In this document: positions 1-5,441 of the stretch, in pieces
Position numbering within the stretch: position 1 is the stretch's first letter
Layout of the letters: every line of letters starts with the position of its first letter
Made by a program: the position numbers and the translations under genes
The notes under the pieces: model-generated
Seen by the model: only the letters and a program-made list of their open reading frames with translations
What the model was told of the DNA's origin: nothing
Databases searched by the model: none
Source of the DNA: Methanobacteriota archaeon
GTDB lineage: Archaea > Halobacteriota > Halobacteria > Halobacteriales > Halalkalicoccaceae
Direction: 5' to 3'
Length of the DNA: 8,852 nucleotides
Assembly (NCBI GenBank): GCA_022561895.1
Contig: JADFQH010000099.1
Coordinates: 636 to 9,487 of the forward strand

Positions 1-1
1 T

Positions 2-808
2 CCGCGGGACGATATCGACGTTCTGGAGACCGAACTCGATATGTGGTATCTGGAGATCTTGGAGAAGGGGATCGAGAAGTTCACGAACCGGTATGCGGGC
101 GAGGAAGCCGACATCGAGATCGAGCTCGCAGAACAGATGAGCGCCTTTCGAACCACCAAAGACGAGATCAAGCGACTGATTCTCCGCCTCGACATCGGAT
201 TCGATCCCATCGAGTGGGATGCGTCGGAAAGGGAGGCGCTTGCGCGAGAGATCCGCATGGAGACGAAGCCGATGGTGATCGCGGCAAACAAGATGGACAC
301 CCCCGAGGCGCAAGCGAACTACGAGGCGGTCACCGAAGATCCCGAGTACGAACATCTGACCATCGTCCCCGCGAGCGCCCACGCCGAAAAGGCGCTCAAG
401 CACGCCGACGAACAGGGCGCAATCGAGTACCGGGCCGGGGACAGCGAGTTCGAGGTAAGGGAGAATCTCTCGGGAGAACAGGAAGTCGGTCTTTCCCGAA
501 TCGAGGAATTTATCCAAACGTTCGACGGGACGGGCGTCCAGCGCGCACTAGAAACTGCACTCTTTTCGGAACTCGACGCGATCGCCGTGTTTCCCGGCTC
601 GGCGAACGGCGACCCCGAGGACGGGAAGTTCATGCGCGACTGCTTCGTGTTACCGACTGAATCGACGACCGAGGATTTCGCGTACTTCCTTCACTCCGAT
701 ATCGGCGACGGACTGCTTCACGGAATCGACTGTCGGAACGGCCGACAGGTCGGCGCGAGTCACGAACTCTCTCATCGCGATGTGATCGAGATCGTCTCGA
801 CGAACTGA
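2..808 (+). CDS. YchF/Obg-type GTP-binding protein, C-terminal part (5'-truncated by window edge)
   Basis: The frame is open from the first base, so this is the C-terminal ~268 residues of a protein that starts upstream; P-loop and switch regions are missing. Counting from the Met at base 41, the G4 motif NKMD is at residues 83-86 and a G5-like PASA at 110-113. An alpha-helical insert lies before G4. The last ~75 residues form a TGS-type domain (from IAVFPG to VIEIVSTN, including HSDIGDGLLHGID). The order fits the archaeal branch of the OLA1/YchF family, typified by Pyrococcus PH0525, which I recall as very similar through the C-terminus. YchF proteins are ribosome-associated P-loop NTPases. 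Bacterial and eukaryotic members carry an NMxE-type G4 and prefer ATP; the Asp here predicts guanine specificity, so 'ATPase' may be a misnomer. The family assignment is firm. It is followed in the same direction by a zinc-ribbon gene after 65 bases. Confidence 0.93.
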   Translation, partial: PRDDIDVLETELDMWYLEILEKGIEKFTNRYAGEEADIEIELAEQMSAFRTTKDEIKRLILRLDIGFDPIEWDASEREALAREIRMETKPMVIAANKMDTPEAQANYEAVTEDPEYEHLTIVPASAHAEKALKHADEQGAIEYRAGDSEFEVRENLSGEQEVGLSRIEEFIQTFDGTGVQRALETALFSELDAIAVFPGSANGDPEDGKFMRDCFVLPTESTTEDFAYFLHSDIGDGLLHGIDCRNGRQVGASHELSHRDVIEIVSTN

Positions 809-873
809 GGCGAGCAGTTATCATTCGACCGAGGAGACACAACGACTATGTTCATTGCTATCGTTTCTCGTTC

Positions 874-1026
874 ATGGCAATTAATCGAACCGATTCACGG
901 TGTCTGAACTGTGGGTTCAGCGCCGCTTCCGGGGGCAAGGAGTGGAAAAAAGTCGGCGTTCCGCGACTCGGGCGGCTCACGCAGTGTCCCGACTGCAACA
1001 GCACCGATATCATCAGCGGGCGCTGA
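874..1026 (+). CDS. Small two-CxxC zinc-ribbon protein (50 aa)
   Basis: This 50-residue frame has two cysteine pairs, CLNC at residues 10-13 and CPDC at 38-41, about 24 residues apart. That is the layout of a single zinc ribbon (four-Cys Zn site). The segment between them (GGKEWKKVGVPRLGRLTQ) is basic and Gly-rich, compatible with nucleic-acid or protein contact. Haloarchaea encode many such tiny CxxC (CPxCG-related) zinc proteins, mostly without assigned function, and this looks like one of them. No Shine-Dalgarno-like purine run precedes the ATG, which suits a leaderless or short-leader transcript; the ATG at 848 is out of frame and soon stops. The stop codon is 2 bases from the end of the convergent propeller gene. 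The gene is easily missed by length cut-offs. The role is unknown; the zinc-binding prediction is good. Confidence 0.8.
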   Translation: MAINRTDSRCLNCGFSAASGGKEWKKVGVPRLGRLTQCPDCNSTDIISGR

Positions 1027-1028
1027 TT

Positions 1029-2690
1029 CTACGACCGTTCGAGGATGATCCCCTCGTCGCCGACGGCCACCGGAGTCGCGCCGGTTGCAACTCCATGCAG
1101 ATTCGTCTCGATCGAGGTGTCAACCGACTCCCAACTATCCCCTCGCTGTTCGTAGATTTTCCCACCAGCACCGACCGCGATCCACGCTTTGCTATCGCTA
1201 TCGATGGCCGAGAGCGCGTTTTCGGCTGCGCGAAGCGGCGTCCAGATCGTGCCGTCGAACCGCTGGACGGTTCCGTCGTCGTCCGTCACACAGACGGTTT
1301 CGTCCGCGGCTGCGAGCGCGGTGAACGAGCCGCCGTCGTCGATACCGATGCGCTCGAACTCTCTACTGCTGATCTCATACACCCCGGAGTTGGTGTCACA
1401 ACAGTAGCCCGTCGACTCGTCGATGAACTCGATCGCGCTCATGGACGACCCGCTACCCGGTTTGACCGGTTCGTCCCATTCGACGGCGCTTTCGTTGTAC
1501 TCGCCGAACAGAACCTGCCCCGAGCCGTTTACCAAACTGATCCGTTCCTCGCCAGCCGCTCCCGCGACCGCGAGGTCGGTCCAGTTGTCGGTGATTCCAT
1601 CGGGAGCCGAATGGTCCGTATGCCGGCCCGTTTCCGGATCATAGCGCCCGAGGACGCCGCTGTCGCCAGCCACCCAGACCGCGTTTCCATCCCTCGTGCC
1701 ATCGACGCCGCGAAGCGTCGTCGATTCGGCCGCCGGGCCGTGATCGAGGGCGATCTCCCATCCATCCTCGCGGGCGAGCAGGACGCCATTTTCCCCGGCT
1801 GCGTAGGCGTTTTTGCCGACCGCCACGGCGTCGAACAGCGTTTCGTTGGTAGGCGAATCGATCTCGCTCCACTCCGCTTGGGCGGGTGCGCCGATTTCGG
1901 CTGCTCCAGTTCCTTCAGACCCGTCGTCCGTTTTTATTTCCTCGGACTCTTCGGGTTCTTCGGACGCCTCAGGTGCTTGTGCTTCGACGTGCTCGCGCCT
2001 CTCCTGTTCCCTACGTTCCTCGCTCGTTTCTCCCGCTTCGTCGCGTTCGCCGTTTTCATCCGTTTCATCGCCGCTCTCGGTTTTGTCGTCTCTATTCGTC
2101 TTATCGTCGGCTTCATCGCTTTCGGCGCGGTCGGACTCAGATCGATCCGGGAACTCGGCGGACGCGGTTCCCTTGCGTTCGCCGGTCGTTCGGGATCCGT
2201 CCGCGTCTGCACCATCCCCTTCGCTCTGTTCGGGGGTCGCCGCCGCGGCTCCCGATGGCGAGTCAGAAACCGATGGCTCGGCCGTCGATTCCTCGCTTCG
2301 AGACGTGTTCTCCGTAACGGAGTCCCGGTTTTCGGACCCTGATGGTGCGGTTTCGGTCGCGGCAGGCTCACTGGACTCGGCCGACTGCCCGCCCGCGACG
2401 ATGGGCTCGTTGTCAGCGGGTTCGGCGTCGGTTGGGTCGCTTGCGCTAGCTGGTTCTCCCGTCTCGTTTTCGGCCCCGACCGGTGTTGGAGCCTCACCGT
2501 CCCGGCTGAGATAGAGGTAGATCGGCGGGAGGACGTAGACCGCGATGGCGAGGATGACGAAACTCCAGTGGACGAACGTCAGTAGTCCAAAGGCGGTCAG
2601 AGCAGTCGCGGTCACGGTGTGGATAGCGGTGTGGGCGTACTCGCGGTAGAACGTGAAAAATCCGTTTTCGGTCCCGTCTACCGTACTCAT
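1029..2690 (-). CDS. Membrane-anchored protein with acidic linker and seven-repeat beta-propeller-like domain
   Basis: This 553-residue protein has three parts. Residues ~20-61 hold two adjacent hydrophobic segments with a short turn, so an N-terminal hairpin anchor is likely. Residues ~65-275 are a low-complexity Glu/Asp/Ser/Thr-rich linker, expected to be disordered. Residues ~276-553 carry seven similar motifs of the form hydrophobic-V-A-G-(D/E)-x-G-hydrophobic: AYAAGENGVLL (~295), VWVAGDSGVLGRYD (~338), ISLVNGSGQVLF (~384), CCDTNSGVYEI (~430), VCVTDDDGTVQRFD (~466), AWIAVGAGGKIYE (~502) and PVAVGDEGIILE (~540). They are spaced 36-46 residues apart, as expected for seven blades of a Ycf48/BNR/WD40-like propeller. 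The domain probably acts as a protein or ligand-binding platform; no catalytic residues are evident. The start at 2690 lies just before the anchor and shares an 89-base gap with a divergent CBS gene. It ends convergently, 2 bases from the zinc-ribbon gene. Partner and side of the membrane are unknown. Confidence 0.9.
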   Translation of the reverse strand: MSTVDGTENGFFTFYREYAHTAIHTVTATALTAFGLLTFVHWSFVILAIAVYVLPPIYLYLSRDGEAPTPVGAENETGEPASASDPTDAEPADNEPIVAGGQSAESSEPAATETAPSGSENRDSVTENTSRSEESTAEPSVSDSPSGAAAATPEQSEGDGADADGSRTTGERKGTASAEFPDRSESDRAESDEADDKTNRDDKTESGDETDENGERDEAGETSEERREQERREHVEAQAPEASEEPEESEEIKTDDGSEGTGAAEIGAPAQAEWSEIDSPTNETLFDAVAVGKNAYAAGENGVLLAREDGWEIALDHGPAAESTTLRGVDGTRDGNAVWVAGDSGVLGRYDPETGRHTDHSAPDGITDNWTDLAVAGAAGEERISLVNGSGQVLFGEYNESAVEWDEPVKPGSGSSMSAIEFIDESTGYCCDTNSGVYEISSREFERIGIDDGGSFTALAAADETVCVTDDDGTVQRFDGTIWTPLRAAENALSAIDSDSKAWIAVGAGGKIYEQRGDSWESVDTSIETNLHGVATGATPVAVGDEGIILERS

Positions 2691-2779
2691 TGACGGGTGT
2701 AGTCGAGGTACGCGGATGAGGCTTTTCGTTGCAGTTCGGAGATCACAAGAGATAGCCGTTTGCCGAGCGACTCCTCCGT
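2691..2779. promoter_or_regulatory. Divergent promoter region between the propeller and CBS genes
   Basis: The 89-base gap lies between two start codons that point away from each other, so it must carry both promoters unless a transcript enters from elsewhere. Neither ATG has a Shine-Dalgarno-like purine run, which suggests leaderless transcripts. AT-rich candidates sit at roughly the right distance: GAGATAGC at about -30 of the CBS gene, and GAAAAG on the minus strand at about -35 of the propeller gene. Neither is a strong TATA match, so the exact elements are not assigned. Confidence 0.4.
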
Positions 2780-3274
2780 ATGGATCTCCGTGCCCGCGAC
2801 GTTATGACGCGCTCGGTTGAGGCCGCCCACCCCGACGACGAGGTCGGCGACGTTCTAGAACGCCTCGCGAAGGCCGAGTTCAACGGCTTTCCGATCGTCG
2901 ATCAGGGAGAGCTCGTCGGGATCGTCACACAGGGCGATCTCGTCCGATTGTTTCGTAAAAAGGATCGACTGGTGTGGATCCCCATCGGTGTGCCGCCGTT
3001 CAGCGAAACCCTGCCGTACGCCGTGGATTTCTCGCTCGAGGAGTTCGATCTCGGGATCGATTTCGTCAAAAACGCCCGCAAAGACGTACGCGAGATCATG
3101 ACCACGGATGTGGTATGGGTAGATACTGAAACCGCCATCGAGGAGGTGCTCTCGATTCTCGCGAGCGAGGACCGGGACATCAACCGCGTGCCGGTCCTTG
3201 AGGAAGGGACGCTGGTCGGGATCATCACCCGCGAGGACGTACTCCGCGCCCTACAGACGGAATTCGAGCGCTGA
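2780..3274 (+). CDS. Two-CBS-domain protein (164 aa)
   Basis: The protein consists almost entirely of a Bateman module. CBS1 spans residues ~5-58, with the typical ARDVMTRSV start, NGFPIVD core and GELVGIVTQGDL end. CBS2 spans ~102-161, with VREIMTTDVVWVD, INRVPVL and GTLVGIITREDVLRAL. A ~43-residue linker (residues 59-101, RKKDRLVWIPIGVPPF onward) separates them, longer than in the most compact pairs. Stand-alone CBS pairs bind adenine nucleotides such as AMP or ATP, or S-adenosyl derivatives, and act as cytoplasmic sensors for a partner. No catalytic or DNA-binding domain is fused here, so the partner is unknown. The start at 2780 places the first CBS strand at the usual distance from the N-terminus. 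The next gene follows in the same direction after 52 bases. Confidence 0.93.
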   Translation: MDLRARDVMTRSVEAAHPDDEVGDVLERLAKAEFNGFPIVDQGELVGIVTQGDLVRLFRKKDRLVWIPIGVPPFSETLPYAVDFSLEEFDLGIDFVKNARKDVREIMTTDVVWVDTETAIEEVLSILASEDRDINRVPVLEEGTLVGIITREDVLRALQTEFER

Positions 3275-3326
3275 AAGCACAAGGCTCTCTACGTTTGAGA
3301 ACTAACAGGGCTGGTAAGAGGGGACG

Positions 3327-3986
3327 ATGTTCGAACTAGGGGGGGAAACCGTCACGTGGGGAATGGTCGTGCTCGCAGCCTGTCTCATCGGTATCGTAGT
3401 GCTAACGATCCTGCGACAGCCGCGTGCGGTCGGTGTTATTGCGGTGTTGGTCGCAGCGGTGCATGCAGTCGCCTTCTTTACGGACTACCTCGACCCCGCA
3501 ACGCTCGCAAGCGCGCGAGAGAGCGCTGTGAGTCTCGCGATAGCCGGATTTTTCGCCGGCGCTGCTGCGCTCGACACCGCCTTTGGAGCGAGTCGAAACG
3601 CGCTCGAACGGCTTCTCGCCGATCTCTCGGCGACGGGGATGCCCGGCGCTGGCGGCGTCTCCGTGCTCGACATCGCAACCACCCTTCTCCTGATCGTCCT
3701 GGCGAGCGCGTTCGTCTGTGGCGTCCTGATCTGGATCCACCGATGGGCCGACGACTCGCCGCTCGGCGGGCTGCTTGCGGGTCTCGGTGTCGTCTTCGGT
3801 ATCGCCGGGATCGTCTGGACGTGGCTTCCGGTCGGCCTTACCGAGCTAACCGCGCTCCATCTCGTGTTGGTCGTCTGTGCGATCGGCGTGGGCTACGCGC
3901 TCAGCGTTGCGCTGACCGGTTTCTCGCTCTCGCCGAAAGTCCGAAAACGGGTTCGACAGACCGAACCCCCACAGCTCAGAGAATAG
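3327..3986 (+). CDS. Six-segment integral membrane protein of unknown function
   Basis: I do not recognise the family. The 219-residue protein has about six hydrophobic segments at residues ~11-29, 34-53, 66-86, 112-137, 146-168 and 174-199. An amphipathic loop rich in Arg, Leu and Ala lies at ~88-110, and the ~20-residue C-terminal tail is basic (PKVRKRVR), suggesting that the tail faces the cytoplasm by the positive-inside rule. No conserved charged residues within the segments, no cofactor motif and no signal peptidase site stand out, so transporter, sensor or enzyme cannot be chosen. The sequence GAGGGGAC just before the ATG could serve as a weak ribosome-binding site. The gene lies 52 bases after the CBS gene in the same direction, so co-transcription is possible. 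Membrane location is sure; function is open. Confidence 0.85.
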   Translation: MFELGGETVTWGMVVLAACLIGIVVLTILRQPRAVGVIAVLVAAVHAVAFFTDYLDPATLASARESAVSLAIAGFFAGAAALDTAFGASRNALERLLADLSATGMPGAGGVSVLDIATTLLLIVLASAFVCGVLIWIHRWADDSPLGGLLAGLGVVFGIAGIVWTWLPVGLTELTALHLVLVVCAIGVGYALSVALTGFSLSPKVRKRVRQTEPPQLRE

Positions 3987-4203
3987 CCCGTCGCCGGTCG
4001 TTGTAGCGCCCAGAAGCAGGTCACGAACGGTCTGCTGCCGGTGGTGACTGTCTTGCGTTTCCGTGGGATCTCCGGCTGCCTGCCGGGCGAGCGGGTCATG
4101 TACGTCGCGTAAGTGCCGCAAAGCCGGAGCGCCAAAGCCGCCTCGCTGCTCGCGAGCAGACGCCCGCCCGTTCCGGCGAAGTTGTGGAAGGGCTTGCTCC
4201 TGG

Positions 4204-4307
4204 TATAGGGATTCCCGTAGAAGTTCATCGATTCCCTGTTCGCTAAACGACCGACGTGGATCAGTTGCAAGTGAGAAATTGTTCGGTTGGCTACGAGAAT
4301 CCCTATA
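4204..4307. repeat. 17-bp inverted repeat (16/17) flanking a 70-bp spacer
   Basis: The left arm TATAGGGATTCCCGTAG (4204-4220) matches the reverse complement of the right arm CTACGAGAATCCCTATA (4291-4307) at 16 of 17 positions. The spacer is 70 bases. The right arm ends four bases before the TATAT at 4311 that precedes the 4340 gene. Arm length and spacing would suit the ends of a small non-autonomous mobile element, a long RNA stem-loop, or a pair of operators. No clear target-site duplication is visible at the edges. Confidence 0.6.
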
Positions 4308-4316
4308 GTGTATATC
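4303..4316 (+). promoter_or_regulatory. TATA-box promoter of the 4340 gene
   Basis: The AT-rich sequence CTATAGTGTATATC occurs here, and its TATAT core (4311-4315) is centred about 27 bases before the ATG at 4340. That is the archaeal TATA-to-start distance, so transcription should begin at or next to the ATG, giving a leaderless mRNA. This is the main reason to reject a longer reading frame starting at 4256. Confidence 0.65.
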
Positions 4317-4339
4317 CGCACTCGACCCGTACTTCATCT

Positions 4340-5053
4340 ATGAGTGAGTGGCCGGATTTCGACGACGCAGAAGCGATCGTGGATCGACGCGACGAATACA
4401 TCGAGGCGGTCCGTGACCACGCCGGACGGGCTGCGTACCAGCTCGCCCGGCTACAGGGTGGCGACTACGGCCAAGAAACGTTTTCGACCGACCGCGGCGA
4501 GTGGACCCTAAAGCACGAAGCGGGGGAGCTACAGTACCTCCGATTCAAATCCTCGAAATCGGAGATCTATCTGATTTCGACGAAACAGCCGCCCGAACCC
4601 GAGGCGCTCGCCGAAGCTCTATCGGACTACGCGGCGTTCGTCGCCGCGTTCAACGAGTACGTCCGTTCGCTCGACGGCCTCCTCGACGGCGTGAAAACCG
4701 AGTTCCCTGAAACCGAAACAACTGACGAGATCGTCGCCGAACGGGACCGAATTCTCGAACGGGTTCGAGAAACCTGCAACCGGATTGCGGGCGAACTCCA
4801 CCGGTATGAGGGTGGCGAGTACGGGACCTTTACCGCTCGTGTGTCGGGCACACGCTGGGAGTTGAAATGGGAGCAAGGCAACGTTTCGTATCTCCGGATC
4901 GGTGGCTCCGGCGGAGTTTATCTGCTTTCGCAGTACGGCCCGCCGTCGGCCACGGATCTCCGGGAGTACGCGCCCGCGTTCCGGGGGTTCGTCGAGGCGT
5001 ACAACGAGCACGTAGCGGAACTCGAAAGCGATCTCAGGGAAATTTCGCTGTAA
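4340..5053 (+). CDS. Uncharacterised 237-aa protein with two tandem copies of one domain
   Basis: I do not recognise the family. The 237-residue acidic, soluble-looking protein is an internal duplication. Copy 1 is at residues ~13-115 and copy 2 at ~131-232, offset by 117-118 residues. Matching landmarks are RDEYIEAVR / RDRILERVR, GGDYG (40-44) / GGEYG (158-162), W-x-L-K (GEWTLKHEAGELQYLRF / RWELKWEQGNVSYLRI), IYLIS / VYLLS, and AAFNEYVRSLDGLL / EAYNEHVAELESDL. Each unit therefore runs helix, short beta segment with a conserved WxLK and YLR, then helix. No signal peptide, membrane segment or Cys/His metal site is seen. The start at 4340 is chosen from the TATA box ~27 bases upstream; the frame is open back to 4256, but that extension is not acidic and would include the promoter. 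It ends convergently, 6 bases from a possible small gene. Function is unknown; the duplicated fold suggests a binding or scaffold role. Confidence 0.85.
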   Translation: MSEWPDFDDAEAIVDRRDEYIEAVRDHAGRAAYQLARLQGGDYGQETFSTDRGEWTLKHEAGELQYLRFKSSKSEIYLISTKQPPEPEALAEALSDYAAFVAAFNEYVRSLDGLLDGVKTEFPETETTDEIVAERDRILERVRETCNRIAGELHRYEGGEYGTFTARVSGTRWELKWEQGNVSYLRIGGSGGVYLLSQYGPPSATDLREYAPAFRGFVEAYNEHVAELESDLREISL

Positions 5054-5059
5054 CTGATC

Positions 5060-5248
5060 TCACTCGCGTCCGGTCGTCCACGCTGGCGAGACGGATCGGT
5101 TTTCGGCGTCGATCAGACAGCCGAGGCGCAGGCAGCAGTCGGTATCGAACATCGCCTGCGCTCCGGCGGGCGAACTTCGGGTGTCGTTCGTCGGGGTGGT
5201 CGTGGGCCGGGTCGCTCGCGCTGGCTGGGGCTGTGGGGTGCTACTCAT
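5060..5248 (-). CDS. Possible small protein (62 aa)
   Basis: This 62-codon frame is supported only by composition and layout. About 79 percent of its third codon positions are G or C (49 of 62 by eye), as expected for a gene of this organism. It ends 6 bases from the convergent 4340 gene, leaving no wasted space. The N-terminal half is Pro/Thr/Ala-rich and probably disordered (PQPQPARATRPTTTPTND). The C-terminal half carries a Cys cluster (DTDCCLRLGCLIDAE) that could bind a metal or form a disulfide. On the minus strand a TATA-like sequence, CATTATAGTT, lies ~100 bases upstream, and a GGAG sits 11 bases before the ATG. I recognise no family, so it could still be a chance frame. Confidence 0.4.
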   Translation of the reverse strand: MSSTPQPQPARATRPTTTPTNDTRSSPAGAQAMFDTDCCLRLGCLIDAENRSVSPAWTTGRE

Positions 5249-5345
5249 TGTGTGTCGGTCTCCGTGATCGAAAGGCGATGCCTCCGGGGCGAGAATCAGT
5301 TCCGTGTACGTACTACCGACATCTGTATCTCACCCGAGAGCGGGA

Positions 5346-5355
5346 ACTATAATGA
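5346..5355 (-). promoter_or_regulatory. TATA-like element upstream of the possible 62-aa gene
   Basis: Read on the minus strand the sequence is CATTATAGTT, the best TATA-like match in this gap. It would place a transcription start near 5325 and leave a leader of roughly 75 bases before the ATG at 5248. The element is partly symmetrical (ACTATAATG on the plus strand), so direction is not certain. Confidence 0.3.
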
Positions 5356-5420
5356 ATGTTCGGGTAGGTTCGAGTGTTGCCGTTCCCGACGGGATTGGGT
5401 CATTGGTGTTCGGAGACGAC

Positions 5421-5440
5421 TATCGGCGAAACAGCCGATA
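5421..5440 (-). terminator. Hairpin just past the glycosyltransferase stop codon
   Basis: TATCGGC (5421-5427) and GCCGATA (5434-5440) form a perfect 7-bp stem with a 6-base loop. The stem begins 1 base beyond the stop codon of the minus-strand glycosyltransferase gene. Its position suggests 3'-end formation or transcript stabilisation. No long T-run follows on the minus strand, so it is not a classic archaeal oligo-T terminator. Confidence 0.4.
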
Positions 5441-5441
5441 T

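Larger units (their letters stand above)
3987..4339. other. 353-base gap without a convincing gene; GC-rich, palindrome-rich
   Basis: The first ~215 bases are GC-rich. They hold a perfect 14-bp palindrome (CTGCTCGCGAGCAG, 4146-4159) and an 8-bp inverted repeat (CTCCGGCT at 4070-4077, AGCCGGAG at 4122-4129). Reading on after the stop codon at 3984-3986, the same frame stays open for 41 codons to a TAA at 4110-4112 with high third-position GC, which may be a remnant of coding sequence. Antisense frames of 142 and 163 codons cross the region, but their proteins are basic and resemble nothing I know. The last third is more AT-rich and carries a 17-bp inverted repeat and a TATA box, listed separately. 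Old degraded gene, structured RNA or decayed mobile DNA all remain possible. Confidence 0.5.

Noticed and set aside
900..2342. 480-codon open frame on the plus strand
   Set aside because: It is antisense to the propeller gene, whose linker and seven repeats are clearly real. The plus-strand product is Arg/Phe-rich without domain pattern, and its first part overlaps the zinc-ribbon gene in another frame.
1813..2514. Ser-rich 233-codon frame on the plus strand
   Set aside because: It is the mirror of the Glu/Asp/Ser-rich linker on the minus strand; its Ser/Val/Ala monotony follows from that composition.
3984..4112. Stop-codon readthrough (TAG as pyrrolysine or suppression) of the membrane protein
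   Set aside because: The 41-residue continuation adds no recognisable sequence, and pyrrolysine use is not expected in ordinary haloarchaea; chance openness or a remnant is simpler.
3846..4337. Minus-strand frames of 163 and 142 codons across the gap
   Set aside because: They run antisense into the end of the membrane-protein gene. The products are Arg-rich rather than acidic and resemble no family I know. One has high third-position GC, so the region is flagged as a finding rather than called a gene.
4256..4339. 28-residue N-terminal extension of the 4340 gene
   Set aside because: It would place the TATA box and the right arm of the inverted repeat inside the coding region, and its composition differs from the acidic protein.
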